A stretch of 64,000 nt of DNA, taken from positions 1 to 64,000 of the forward strand of contig NZ_WRPA01000003.1 in assembly GCF_009831655.1 (NCBI RefSeq), read 5' to 3'. Shown in pieces: positions 52,402 to 61,188 of this stretch. The position numbers and the translations under genes are program-made. How positions within the stretch are numbered: the first letter of the stretch is position 1; the number at the start of each line of letters is the position of its first letter. Source of the DNA: Shewanella insulae. GTDB lineage: Bacteria > Pseudomonadota > Gammaproteobacteria > Enterobacterales > Shewanellaceae. The notes below the pieces were generated by a model, which saw only the letters and a program-made list of their open reading frames with translations, was not told the origin of the DNA and did no database searches.

Positions 52402-52767
52402 TTATTTTTGCTCAAATACGACGTAAATCTTGCGACACTCCTGTAGCACTCGCCATACGCCCTTAAAACCGGCGGGGATGACGAAGCGATCGCCCTTGGT
52501 GACCGTCAGTCTGTTGCCCGCTTCATCTATGATCTCGCTGCTGCCCGATAGGATTTCGCAATATTCATGTTCGCTGTAGTTGACCCTCCAGCTGCCGACC
52601 TGGCCCTGCCAGATCCCGGCGTGAAACTGATCGCAGGGGCTGGAATAGTGGTTCTCCAGCTGCTGCTTAGGTTCCCCACTCAGTACCTTTTCCGGCGCCA
52701 CCTCATAGTGTTCCGTCTTAACCTTGTGCTGGCCAAAGTTGATGATGGCATCAATCGTCTGTGTCAT
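52402..52767 (-). CDS. Small cupin protein, BauB-like
   Basis: A 121-residue single-domain cupin (EYCEILSGSSEIIDEAGN...GDRFVIPAGFKGVWRV). It is downstream of, and probably cotranscribed with, the BauC- and BauA-like genes (55- and 50-bp gaps), the same order as the bauABC genes of Pseudomonas beta-alanine utilisation, where the small BauB protein has no defined role. Its histidine metal ligands are reduced compared with classical cupins (SEHEYCEILSG keeps one His and one Glu), so its activity is uncertain. Confidence 0.78.
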   Translation of the reverse strand: MTQTIDAIINFGQHKVKTEHYEVAPEKVLSGEPKQQLENHYSSPCDQFHAGIWQGQVGSWRVNYSEHEYCEILSGSSEIIDEAGNRLTVTKGDRFVIPAGFKGVWRVLQECRKIYVVFEQK

Positions 52768-52822
52768 ATCGGCTCCAAAATACAGATAGACTCAAGGCGC
52801 AGCGCGGCGCCTTAAGCTTAGA

Positions 52823-54313
52823 TTATTTCATGGTAGGCATGACAAACTCAGCCTGGGCGCCCTTGCCCTTGGGCCAGCGGGCGGTGATCGCCTTACGCTT
52901 GGTGTAGAAGCGTACGCCATCCGGGCCATGCATATGCAGTGGACCGAAGAGGGAGCGTTTCCAGCCGCCGAAGCTGTGGAAGGCCATAGGTACGGGGATG
53001 GGCACATTGACCCCAACCATGCCGACCTGCACATGATGGCAGAAGTGTCTGGCCGCCTCGCCGCTCTGGGTAAAGATGGCGGTACCGTTACCGAACTCGT
53101 GTTCGTTGATTAGGGTCAGCGCCTCGGCGTAATCCTTCACCCGGACGATGGCCAGCACGGGGCCGAAGATCTCTTCCTTGTAGATGGTCATCTCCGGCGT
53201 GACATGGTCGAACAGGCAGCCGCCGAGGAAGTAGCCCTGCTGGTGATCGGCGACCGTGAGTTGACGGCCATCGGCCAGTAGGGTCGCCCCCTCGCTCACG
53301 CCTTTGTCCACATAGGAACGCACCTTCTCGAGATGCTGCGCCGAGATCAGCGGCCCCATCTCCATCTCACCCTCCAGGCCGTTGCCCACCTTGAGCGCCT
53401 GGATCTGTGGCAGTAGTTTCTCTACTAAGGCATCGCCCACATCGCCGACGGCGAGCACTACAGAGATTGCCATGCAACGTTCGCCGGCGCTGCCATAGGC
53501 GGCGCCCATCAGGGCACTGACCGCCTGGTCGAGATCCGCATCTGGCATCAACAGCATGTGGTTCTTCGCGCCGCCCAAGGCCTGTACACGTTTGCCGTGG
53601 GCCGCAGCCGTCTGATAGATATATTCGGCGATGGGCGTGGAGCCGACGAAGCTCACCGCCTGAATGTCCTTGTGGGTCAGCAGGGTATCCACCGCTTCCT
53701 TGTCGCCGTTGACTACGTTAAATACACCATCCGGCAGGCCCGCCTCGGTGAGGAGTTCGGCCATGCGCATCACGGAGGTCGGATCCTTCTCCGACGGTTT
53801 CATGATAAAGGTATTGCCCGCGGCAATGGCGATGGGGAACATCCACATTGGCACCATCACAGGGAAGTTAAAGGGGGCGATGCCGGCCACTACGCCCAGG
53901 GATTGGTTGAGTGTCCAGGCATCGACGCCACCACCGACCTGTTCTGTGTGCTCGCCCTTGAGTAGATGAGGGATGCCGCAGGCAAACTCCACCACCTCCA
54001 GGCCGCGGATGATCTCGCCCTTGGCATCGTCGAGTACCTTGCCGTGTTCGCGGGTGATCATGGCGGCCAGCTCATCCATGTTGGCTTCGACCAGGGCCTT
54101 AAACTTAAACAGAATGCGCGCGCGGTTTAGTGGGGTCATCTCTGACCAGGGGCCGTGGGCCTTCTTGGCCAGCTCGATGGCCGCATCTACCTCGAGTGCG
54201 CTGGCCAGGGAGACGTTGGCCTTGTGCTCGCCGGTGGCGGGTTCGAAGACGGCGGCGCTGCGGGCGCTGGGCTGTGTGTGCTGGCCGTTGATGTAGTGGT
54301 TTATCTGCTGCAT
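52823..54313 (-). CDS. mmsA: CoA-acylating (methyl)malonate-semialdehyde dehydrogenase
   Basis: A 496-residue aldehyde dehydrogenase of the MmsA/IolA/BauC group. It converts malonate semialdehyde to acetyl-CoA (or methylmalonate semialdehyde to propionyl-CoA) with CO2 release and NAD+. The catalytic Cys is in GSAGERCMAIS; family blocks are NHYINGQHTQPS, GIAPFNFPVMVPMWMFP and FVGSTPIAEYIY. In context its substrate is probably the semialdehyde made by the adjacent transaminase. The length is normal for the family. Confidence 0.92.
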   Translation of the reverse strand: MQQINHYINGQHTQPSARSAAVFEPATGEHKANVSLASALEVDAAIELAKKAHGPWSEMTPLNRARILFKFKALVEANMDELAAMITREHGKVLDDAKGEIIRGLEVVEFACGIPHLLKGEHTEQVGGGVDAWTLNQSLGVVAGIAPFNFPVMVPMWMFPIAIAAGNTFIMKPSEKDPTSVMRMAELLTEAGLPDGVFNVVNGDKEAVDTLLTHKDIQAVSFVGSTPIAEYIYQTAAAHGKRVQALGGAKNHMLLMPDADLDQAVSALMGAAYGSAGERCMAISVVLAVGDVGDALVEKLLPQIQALKVGNGLEGEMEMGPLISAQHLEKVRSYVDKGVSEGATLLADGRQLTVADHQQGYFLGGCLFDHVTPEMTIYKEEIFGPVLAIVRVKDYAEALTLINEHEFGNGTAIFTQSGEAARHFCHHVQVGMVGVNVPIPVPMAFHSFGGWKRSLFGPLHMHGPDGVRFYTKRKAITARWPKGKGAQAEFVMPTMK

Positions 54314-54363
54314 AGCGCGTAATTTCCCTGCAAAAATCTCTAATGTGTCTTGGTTATTCTGGG

Positions 54364-55704
54364 TTAGCCAACTGTGGTGATGGCATCGCTTAGTGTGTTG
54401 ACCATCTGGTCAATCTGGGCCTCGTCGACGATCAGTGGCGGCGACAGGGCGATGGTGTCGGCCGTTGCCCTGACCAGGGTGCCGTTCTTGAAACAGGTCT
54501 CGAAGATGCCGAAGCCGCGCTTGCCTACGCCTTTATCGCTCGGGCTGAACTGGATACCGGCCACCAGGCCTGTGTTACGAATGTCGATAAGATTCGGCAA
54601 TCCCTTGAGGCTGTGCACCGCCTGTTCGAAGTAGCCTTCCAGTGACTTGGTGCGCTCAAACAGCCTCTCTTGCTGGTAGATATCTAAGGTGGCGAGCGCC
54701 GCAGCTGCGGCCACCGGATGACCCGAGTAGGTGTAGCCATGGTAGAGCTCGATGGCGCCTTCGGGGGCGTCCATGCTGGCATCATAGATGGCATCGTCGA
54801 TCAGCACGGCGCCCATGGGAATGGTGCCGTTGTTGAGCGCCTTGGCAGTGGTGATCATATCCGGTGTCACGCCCCAGCGCTGGCTTGCAAAGGCATCGCC
54901 CACACGGCCAAAGCCGGTGATCACTTCATCGAAGATCAGGAGGATGCCGTGTTTGCGGGTGATTTCACGCAGGCGTTTGAGATAGCCTTGGGGCGGCAGA
55001 ATGACCCCGGCGGAGCCCGACATGGGCTCGACGATCACCGCGGCGATATTCTCGGCGCCATGCAGGGTGATGAGTTGCTCCAGCACCTCGGCCTTGTCTG
55101 CGCCGGTTTCCGGCAGCCCCTTACAGAAGGCATTTTGCTGGATATCCAGGGTGTGGGGCAGGTGATCGACCCCCTGCAGTAGCTGCTGGCTGAAGGTGCG
55201 GCGGTTACCGCCTATGCCACCGACCGAGATGCCGCCGAAGCCGACGCCATGATAGCCCAGCTCACGACCGATAAAGCGGGTACGGGTCGCCTCGCCGCGG
55301 GCCCTGTGGTAGTTGAGGGCGATCTTCAGCGCGGTGTCGACAGACTCAGACCCCGAGTTGGTGAAAAATACCTTGTTGATCCCCTTGGGGGCGATGGCGG
55401 CGAGACGCTCGGCCAGTTCGAAGGCCAGCGGGTGGCCCATCTGGAACGAGGGCGCATAGTCCATCTCGTGGATCTGTTTGCTGACCGCCTCGGAGATCGC
55501 CTTGCGACCGTGCCCGGCATTACAGCACCAGAGACCGGCAGTGCCGTCGAGTACGGGGCGGCCGTTTACATCCTTGTAGTACATCCCCTCTGCCTGTGCG
55601 AGGAGTCGGGGACTTTGTTTAAACTGTCTATTGGCGGTAAAGGGCATCCAATAGTGTTCCAGTGTGCCTGTTGCTACCTGGTCAGCTTTATTAAAATCTT
55701 CCAT
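54364..55704 (-). CDS. Omega-amino acid:pyruvate aminotransferase (BauA-like)
   Basis: A 446-residue class III PLP transaminase. The lysine region is ITTAKALNNGTIPMGAV (Schiff-base Lys), preceded by LIFDEVITGFGRVG (PLP Asp). The start region LEHYWMPFTANRQFKQSPRLL and VDHLPHTL closely resemble beta-alanine:pyruvate aminotransferase. It probably turns beta-alanine (or GABA/putrescine) and pyruvate into a semialdehyde and alanine. It is divergent from puuC and first of the probable bauABC-like operon. Confidence 0.9.
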   Translation of the reverse strand: MEDFNKADQVATGTLEHYWMPFTANRQFKQSPRLLAQAEGMYYKDVNGRPVLDGTAGLWCCNAGHGRKAISEAVSKQIHEMDYAPSFQMGHPLAFELAERLAAIAPKGINKVFFTNSGSESVDTALKIALNYHRARGEATRTRFIGRELGYHGVGFGGISVGGIGGNRRTFSQQLLQGVDHLPHTLDIQQNAFCKGLPETGADKAEVLEQLITLHGAENIAAVIVEPMSGSAGVILPPQGYLKRLREITRKHGILLIFDEVITGFGRVGDAFASQRWGVTPDMITTAKALNNGTIPMGAVLIDDAIYDASMDAPEGAIELYHGYTYSGHPVAAAAALATLDIYQQERLFERTKSLEGYFEQAVHSLKGLPNLIDIRNTGLVAGIQFSPSDKGVGKRGFGIFETCFKNGTLVRATADTIALSPPLIVDEAQIDQMVNTLSDAITTVG

Positions 55705-55771
55705 ATCATCTACCCTGGTTCTGTGTAATTGTTGTTTTAGTGAGTGATTGATATTCGCTATGCTATGTCAG

Positions 55772-55806
55772 AAATAATGAACATGAAAGCTTTTTGTTCA
55801 TTATTT
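55772..55806. promoter_or_regulatory. PuuR-like operator between the bauA-like and puuC genes
   Basis: AAATAATGAAC at 55772-55782 and its inverse GTTCATTATTT at 55796-55806 form an 11-bp perfect inverted repeat. Its inner core is AATGAACA, 11 nt, TGTTCATT. ATAATGAACA agrees with my recollection of the E. coli PuuR box. The same motif precedes puuD. Confidence 0.6.
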
Positions 55807-55836
55807 ATAGCAAAAAATAACTTTTTGTAAAAAATA

Positions 55837-55866
55837 TTGAAATCACTTGAGGGTTGAGCGTAATCT
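55837..55866 (+). promoter_or_regulatory. Candidate sigma-70 promoter for puuC
   Basis: TTGAAA at 55837-55842 and TAATCT at 55861-55866 are separated by 18 nt. It lies 86 bp before the puuC start and downstream of the PuuR-like operator. Confidence 0.45.
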
Positions 55867-55951
55867 AGGGCAGGCACAGTCGCGCCAAAGTAAGAGCGTG
55901 GACGTGCATTAGCATTGACGCTAGAGAATTATCACCCGTTAAGAGGTCAGA

Positions 55952-57448
55952 ATGAGTACTCCACAAAATCGCGAACAATGGCAAGAGATGGCGGACAACC
56001 TGGTGATTCAGGGACAGGCATTTATCAATGGTGAATACTGCGCCGCCGATTCGAATGACACCTTCGACTGTATCAGCCCTATCGATGGCAGGTTGCTGAC
56101 CCAGGTGGCCAGTTGCGATCTGGTGGATGCCAACCGCGCCGTTGCTAATGCCCGCGAGGTGTTTGAACGCGGCGACTGGTCGCAGCTGCCGCCGGTGAAA
56201 CGCAAGCAGGTGATGATACGCTTCGCCGAACTGCTGGAGGCAAACAGGGATGAGCTGGCCCTGCTGGAAACCTTGGATATGGGTAAGCCTATCCGTTATT
56301 CCGGCGCGGTCGATGTGGCGGGCGCCGCCCGGGCCATACGCTGGTCGGGTGAGGCGGTGGACAAGATTTACGACGAAATTGCACCAACGGCCCACAACGA
56401 GATTGGGATGATCACCCGTGAGCCTGTAGGCGTCGTGGCGGCTATCGTGCCCTGGAACTTCCCGCTGCTGATGGCCTGCTGGAAGCTGGGCCCTGCACTG
56501 GCCACAGGCAATAGTGTGGTGTTAAAGCCGTCGGAAAAATCACCACTGACCGCCATTCGCATGGCGCAGCTGGCGATAGAGGCGGGGATCCCCGAGGGGG
56601 TGCTTAACGTGTTGCCGGGATACGGCCATACCGTGGGTAAGGCGCTGGCGCTACACATGGATGTCGACACCCTGGTGTTTACCGGCTCGACCAAGATTGC
56701 CAAGCAGCTGATGATCTATGCCGGCGAGTCCAACATGAAGCGTGTCTGGCTAGAGGCGGGGGGCAAGAGCCCGAACATCGTCTTCAATGACGTGCCGAAC
56801 CTCAAGGCGGCGGCCATCGCCGCGGCCTCGGCCATCGCCTTCAACCAGGGAGAGGTCTGCACAGCGGGCTCGCGTCTGCTGGTGGAGTCGGGGGTGAAGG
56901 AAGAGCTAATTAATCTGATCGAGGCCGAGATGCAGGCCTGGCAGCCGGGACACCCGCTGGATCCTGCCACTACCTGTGGTGCCGTGGTGGACCAGCAGCA
57001 GCTGGAGAATGTGCTGCGCTACATTCGCGCCGGGGTGGCCGAAGGGGCGCAGCTGCGCCAAGGTGGTCAGCAGGTGTTGGCCGAGACCGGCGGTGTGTAT
57101 GTGGCGCCGACCATCTTCGCCAACGTGAAGAATGAGATGACCATCGCCAAGGAGGAGATCTTCGGCCCTGTGCTCTCGGTGATCACCTTCGATGGCATGG
57201 AGGAGGCGATCCGTATCGGCAACGATACCATCTACGGCCTGGCGGCCGGTGTCTGGACCTCTGATATCAGCAAGGCCCACAAGACGGCCAAGGCGCTGCG
57301 TAGCGGCATGGTGTGGATCAACCACTATGACGGTGGCGACATGACGGCGCCCTTTGGTGGCTATAAGCAGTCGGGGAACGGCCGCGACAAGTCGCTGCAT
57401 GCCTTCGACAAGTACACTGAGATCAAGGCGACCTGGATCGCCCTTTAA
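55952..57448 (+). CDS. puuC: Gamma-glutamyl-gamma-aminobutyraldehyde dehydrogenase PuuC
   Basis: A 498-residue NAD(P)+-dependent aldehyde dehydrogenase. Catalytic Cys is in FNQGEVCTAGSRL, the general base Glu in WLEAGGKSPN, and cofactor blocks GVVAAIVPWNFPLLM and VFTGSTKIAKQL. The protein closely resembles PuuC, which oxidises glutamylated aminobutyraldehyde in putrescine breakdown. It is divergent from the BauA-like gene with a PuuR-like operator between them. The other Puu genes lie 1-6 kb to the right. Confidence 0.93.
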   Translation: MSTPQNREQWQEMADNLVIQGQAFINGEYCAADSNDTFDCISPIDGRLLTQVASCDLVDANRAVANAREVFERGDWSQLPPVKRKQVMIRFAELLEANRDELALLETLDMGKPIRYSGAVDVAGAARAIRWSGEAVDKIYDEIAPTAHNEIGMITREPVGVVAAIVPWNFPLLMACWKLGPALATGNSVVLKPSEKSPLTAIRMAQLAIEAGIPEGVLNVLPGYGHTVGKALALHMDVDTLVFTGSTKIAKQLMIYAGESNMKRVWLEAGGKSPNIVFNDVPNLKAAAIAAASAIAFNQGEVCTAGSRLLVESGVKEELINLIEAEMQAWQPGHPLDPATTCGAVVDQQQLENVLRYIRAGVAEGAQLRQGGQQVLAETGGVYVAPTIFANVKNEMTIAKEEIFGPVLSVITFDGMEEAIRIGNDTIYGLAAGVWTSDISKAHKTAKALRSGMVWINHYDGGDMTAPFGGYKQSGNGRDKSLHAFDKYTEIKATWIAL

Positions 57449-57490
57449 AGATAGAGCGAGCAATTCGCTGGATGAAAATGCTTTGCCCAT

Positions 57491-57518
57491 AGCCCTTTAG
57501 CCATAAAGGGCTTTTTTT
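57491..57518 (+). terminator. Terminator of puuC
   Basis: AGCCCTTTA, GCCA, TAAAGGGCT followed by TTTTTT, 43 bp beyond the stop. Confidence 0.88.
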
Positions 57519-57550
57519 ATGCCTGTTAGTCTGCAGGGTTAAAATAAGTC

Positions 57551-57712
57551 ATACCAATCACAGTAAGTATGTGATCAGAAATAGCGCAGGAAAAACGCTT
57601 GAGAACAAAGCAGGATTTTTAGATAAGTAGTTATTCTACAATTAAAAATACTAATACAGTTATCGAGCGTTTTAACAAGCTAGAATGATCAATTATTTAT
57701 TACGATTGGTAT
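57551..57712 (+). mobile_element. MITE-like dispersed element, copy 2 (complete)
   Basis: A 162-bp element with perfect 9-bp terminal inverted repeats: ATACCAATC at 57551-57559 and GATTGGTAT at 57704-57712. It has no open frame. It is homologous, inverted, to 46112-46247. No clear target-site duplication is visible at the flanks. Confidence 0.75.
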
Positions 57713-57819
57713 CACTTGTCCTTAGCCCCTCCCATCGTATATTGTCTTTACAGATAAGCGTCATACTATTGATAAGAGGGGCGGGCAGATGCTGATTAGC
57801 CCCCACATTGGGAGTCACT

Positions 57820-58674
57820 ATGGAATACCCGTTAGTTACCACTGCCTGGCTTGAGGCGAATCTGTTTGAGGCAAATCTGGTGTTGCTTGACGCCAGTATG
57901 CAGAGCGTGGTGGGTAAGGAACCCATTCTCTACGATGAGTTCGTCTGTATTCCCAGATCGCAAAAGTTTGATATCGAAAAGGTGTTTTGCGATACCACTT
58001 CATCGCAGCTCCACGCCATGCCGACCCCAGAGCAGTTTGAGCAGGGGGCCACGGCCCTTGGCATAGACAGAGACAGCCTGGTAGTGATCTACGATAACCA
58101 GGGGATCTACAGCGCGCCGCGCGCCTGGTGGATGTTTAAGCTGATGGGCCACGAAAATGTCTATGTGCTCGATGGCGGCCTGCCCCAGTGGCTCAGCGAG
58201 GCGCGCATGACCAGCGAGAGTTATCAGCCCACGATATTAGATGAAGAGTCTGTGCCCTATGTGGCGGACTTCCAGCCCAAACTTATCTGCGATGCCAACT
58301 ATGTGCTCGAATCTCTGGGAGGCGACAGCGTTATCTTGGATGCGCGGGCACCGGGACGCTTCGCCGGTGAGGTTGGCGAGCCCAGACCCGGGGTGCGCTG
58401 CGGCCATATTCCCGGCTCGGTCAATCTGCCCTTTGGCGAGCTGCTGCGTGAGCACAGGATGAAGCGGGTCGAGGACCTGCAGGCCATGTTTGAGCAGCTG
58501 GTGGGCGAGCAGGGTAGTGAACAGGAGCGGATCTTCAGCTGTGGCTCGGGTATCACGGCCTGTATCTTGATCTTAGCCTCTGTGGCATCTAGCCACGATA
58601 AGGCGGTGCTCTACGACGGTTCCTGGGCCGACTGGGGGAGTAATGCCGAACTGCCGATAGAGCAGGGGGCTTAA
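57820..58674 (+). CDS. Rhodanese-type sulfurtransferase (3-mercaptopyruvate type)
   Basis: A 284-residue, two-domain rhodanese. The ATG at 57820 has GGAG 5 nt upstream. The C-terminal domain carries the active Cys241 in CGSGITA, the loop form associated with 3-mercaptopyruvate rather than thiosulfate. The N-terminal domain is an inactive copy. HENVYVLDGGLPQW and GHIPGSVNLPF are conserved blocks. It transfers sulfur from mercaptopyruvate to thiols or cyanide. Its place among the polyamine genes may be chance. Confidence 0.9.
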   Translation: MEYPLVTTAWLEANLFEANLVLLDASMQSVVGKEPILYDEFVCIPRSQKFDIEKVFCDTTSSQLHAMPTPEQFEQGATALGIDRDSLVVIYDNQGIYSAPRAWWMFKLMGHENVYVLDGGLPQWLSEARMTSESYQPTILDEESVPYVADFQPKLICDANYVLESLGGDSVILDARAPGRFAGEVGEPRPGVRCGHIPGSVNLPFGELLREHRMKRVEDLQAMFEQLVGEQGSEQERIFSCGSGITACILILASVASSHDKAVLYDGSWADWGSNAELPIEQGA

Positions 58675-58687
58675 GAATCGTCAAAAG

Positions 58688-58713
58688 AAAAGGTGCCAGG
58701 GGCACCTTTTTTT
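58688..58713. terminator. Terminator between sulfurtransferase and puuB
   Basis: AAAAGGTGCC, AGG, GGCACCTTTTTTT; serves the plus-strand gene and, with its A-run, perhaps puuB too. Confidence 0.88.
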
Positions 58714-58738
58714 ATGCTTATAGATAATAGCTTTCAGG

Positions 58739-60043
58739 CTAAAGCAGGTCTTTCAGCCTGTGGTACAACATGCCAGCCGCCAGCATGGGTGAGCGGAATC
58801 TCGGCCCGCCGGGGAAGGTCATGTGCTGTACCCTGTCGAAAATATCGAACCTTTCTGCCTGGGCCGTCAGGGCTTCGCCGATGAGCCTCGCCGCCATATG
58901 GGTGGCATTGACGCCGTGACCGGCATAAGCCTGGGCGTAGAGGATGTTGGGGCAGTCCGGCAATCGACCTATTTGCGGCAGGCGGTTGGCGCCTATGCCT
59001 ATCATGCCGCCCCATTCATATTCTATCTTTACCCCCTTGAGCTGGGGGAATACCTTCTCCAGGTTGGGGCGCAGGGCGGCGTCGATATCCTTGGGATCTT
59101 TACCCGAATAGGTGCACAGGCCGCCAAACAGCAGGCGATTGTCCTGGGAGAGGTGGAAGTAGTCGAGATCGATACGCATGTCGGCGAATGCCATGTTTTG
59201 CGGAATGATCTCGTCACACTGTTCCTGGGACAGTGGTTCGGTCGCCAGCAGGTAGCTGCCGGCGGGCAGTACCTTACCGCCTATGTAGCCGTTGAGCTCA
59301 TGGCCGATATAGGCGTTACCGGCGAGTATCAGATAGCGGCAGTCGACGCGGCCATGCTCTGTATGCACGCAGGGGCGCTCCCCCTTGACTATTTTGGTGG
59401 CGGCGCTGTATTCGAACATCTTAACCCCCAGGCTGCGGGCCACCCTGGCCTCGCCCAGCGCCAGATTGAGTGGATGCAGGTGGCCACTGTTCATGTCGAC
59501 CAGGGCGCCACAGTAGAGATCTGAGCCGATCACCTCACCAAGCTGGTGCTTCTCCAGCAGCTTAAAGCCCTCGCGCCCCTGGTGGAGCATCTCCTGATAG
59601 TCGGCGGCAAGCTCCTTCATGTGTCTGGGCTTGGTGGCCAGATCGCAATAGCCCATCTGCAGGTTACAGTCGATATTGTGCTTGGCGACGCGGTTACGCA
59701 CTATCTCCAACGCCTCGAAGCCCATCTCTTCGATGGCCGCGACCCCTTCTGAGCCTATCTCGTTGCGAAACTGTTCGACATTGTGGCCTATGCCGCGGAT
59801 CAACTCGCCGCCATTGCGGCCCGATGCGCCCCAGCCGATTCGTTTTGCCTCCAGCAATACCACCTCGAAGCCCCGCTCCGCCAACTCTATGGCGGTGTTG
59901 ATGCCGCTGAAACCGCCGCCGACGATGCAGACATCTGCGCTGATCCTATCGGTGAGTTGCGGCAGGGCTTCCAGGGCGTTGGCGGTGGCATGGTAGAAAG
60001 AGTCGGGGTATAGGTCACTGTGGACAGGGCGTTTGGTGGTCAT
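58739..60043 (-). CDS. puuB: Gamma-glutamylputrescine oxidase PuuB
   Basis: A 434-residue FAD-dependent amine oxidase (DAO fold). The FAD dinucleotide motif is VCIVGGGFSGINTAIELA near residue 40. GWGASGRNGGEL and the C-terminal GIGANRLPQIGRLPDCPNILYAQAYAGHGV are typical of PuuB/OrdL proteins. It oxidises glutamylated putrescine to the aldehyde, producing H2O2 and ammonia. It is divergent from puuR. Confidence 0.93.
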   Translation of the reverse strand: MTTKRPVHSDLYPDSFYHATANALEALPQLTDRISADVCIVGGGFSGINTAIELAERGFEVVLLEAKRIGWGASGRNGGELIRGIGHNVEQFRNEIGSEGVAAIEEMGFEALEIVRNRVAKHNIDCNLQMGYCDLATKPRHMKELAADYQEMLHQGREGFKLLEKHQLGEVIGSDLYCGALVDMNSGHLHPLNLALGEARVARSLGVKMFEYSAATKIVKGERPCVHTEHGRVDCRYLILAGNAYIGHELNGYIGGKVLPAGSYLLATEPLSQEQCDEIIPQNMAFADMRIDLDYFHLSQDNRLLFGGLCTYSGKDPKDIDAALRPNLEKVFPQLKGVKIEYEWGGMIGIGANRLPQIGRLPDCPNILYAQAYAGHGVNATHMAARLIGEALTAQAERFDIFDRVQHMTFPGGPRFRSPMLAAGMLYHRLKDLL

Positions 60044-60214
60044 TTGGGCTCCGAGTGAGAGTTTTATTCTTGTTATTCGACTAAATTGGCCAGAGTAAGT
60101 ATACTTTTGACCCTTGAGTTGGTTATAATTAACACCTGTTGATTATATTTAACATGCTTTTTAGTTTGATACAAACTAGTATGGAAAATTGTTTCTTCCT
60201 GGGTCTTGTTGGAT

Positions 60215-60229
60215 AGGAGATGTTTTTTG
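60215..60229 (+). promoter_or_regulatory. Ribosome binding site setting a TTG start for puuR
   Basis: AGGAGA at 60215-60220 is followed after 6 nt by TTG at 60227. No ATG is near. The upstream in-frame TTG codons (60206, 60209) lie before this site. Confidence 0.7.
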
Positions 60230-60775
60230 GATATAGGCGCAAATCTCAAAGCTGTTCGTAAAATGAAAGGGTTATCGCAACGCGAGCTGGCCAAGCGTGC
60301 GGGGGTGACCAACAGCACCATCTCCATGATCGAGAAGAACAGCGTCAGTCCTTCGGTGAGTTCCCTGAAGAAAGTGTTGTCGGGTTTGCCCATGTCTCTG
60401 GTGGACTTCTTCTCCATCGAAGAGAGCATGCCCAGCGAGCAGAAGGTGGTCTATCGTGCCGGTGAGCTGCTGGATATCGGCGATGGCAACCTGGAGTATA
60501 AATTGATCGGCAGAGACTACCCCAACCGCGCCATGTCTGTGATGAACGAGGTCTATCCTTCCGGGTCAGATACCGGCGAAGAGATGCTGCAGCATGAGGG
60601 GGAAGAGGCGGCCATGGTGATAGAAGGCCAGCTGGAGATCACCATAGGCGACGAGGTCTATGTGCTTAGTGAGGGTGATAGCTACTACTTCAACAGTGAG
60701 TTGCCCCATAGATTTCGTAACCCCTTCGACAAGCCGTGTCGTATCGTTAGTGCCACCACACCGGCGAACTTCTAA
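60227..60775 (+). CDS. puuR: XRE-cupin transcriptional regulator, PuuR-like
   Basis: A 182-residue regulator with a rare TTG start. Residues 1-60 are an XRE helix-turn-helix (LSQRELAKRAGVTNSTISMIEKNSVSPSVSSL). Residues about 105-180 are a cupin ligand-binding domain (HEGEEAAMVIEGQLEITIG, YYFNSELPHRFRN). The layout and many residues match PuuR, which represses putrescine genes until putrescine binds. It sits divergent to puuB and just before puuDA. Predicted operators lie at 55772-55806 and 61091-61150. Confidence 0.9.
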   Translation: MDIGANLKAVRKMKGLSQRELAKRAGVTNSTISMIEKNSVSPSVSSLKKVLSGLPMSLVDFFSIEESMPSEQKVVYRAGELLDIGDGNLEYKLIGRDYPNRAMSVMNEVYPSGSDTGEEMLQHEGEEAAMVIEGQLEITIGDEVYVLSEGDSYYFNSELPHRFRNPFDKPCRIVSATTPANF

Positions 60776-61188
60776 CAAACTTCTCATATGAGGCAGGGCA
60801 TCGCCCGGCCTCAAATCTAGCTTACATTCTGTCCCTTGTCTCTCTAAAACTGCGCCATCGCGCGTTAGTCGTCACTTGCCTGTTTGTGTAAATAATTTTG
60901 TCCATTATATTGGTGGGACTGAATTGCTGATGTCGCTTTTCTGTGAGAGATGCTTCACAAATGTATCGGTTTGATTTTCGCCTGTTTTCGCCTCCATATT
61001 AAATTTATTCGCCTTTTAATGTTGTTTTAATTAGCTTTTATTCTAATTGTTATTCTATTGTATATTTTGTTTTCTGTGGGCTATTGCCTCGTTCATTATT
61101 TCAGTGTAGTGTGTGAAAAAATGAACATTGATTGAAGAGTGTTCATTGTTATAACTATAAGAAGACGCAACAAAGCTAAAGGTGAACT
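60776..61188. other. AT-rich regulatory region upstream of puuD
   Basis: A 413-bp gap with no gene. It is strongly AT-rich at 60880-61080 and carries PuuR-like half-sites at 61091-61150. An imperfect TGAGGC/GCCTCA hairpin at 60788-60812 lies after puuR but has no T-run. Confidence 0.5.
61091..61150. promoter_or_regulatory. PuuR-like operator cluster upstream of puuDA
   Basis: Three half-sites: GTTCATTATTT (61091-61101), AATGAACATTG (61120-61130) and TGTTCATTGTT (61140-61150). The last two form AATGAACA, 12 nt, TGTTCATT, nearly the same geometry as at 55776-55802 (11 nt). The cluster ends 38 bp before the puuD start. Confidence 0.6.

Larger units (their letters stand above)
57449..57819. other. 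Intergenic region with terminator and MITE-like element
   Basis: No gene seen. It holds the puuC terminator and the complete MITE-like element (57551-57712). The remaining ~100 bp must hold the promoter of the sulfurtransferase gene. Confidence 0.6.
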
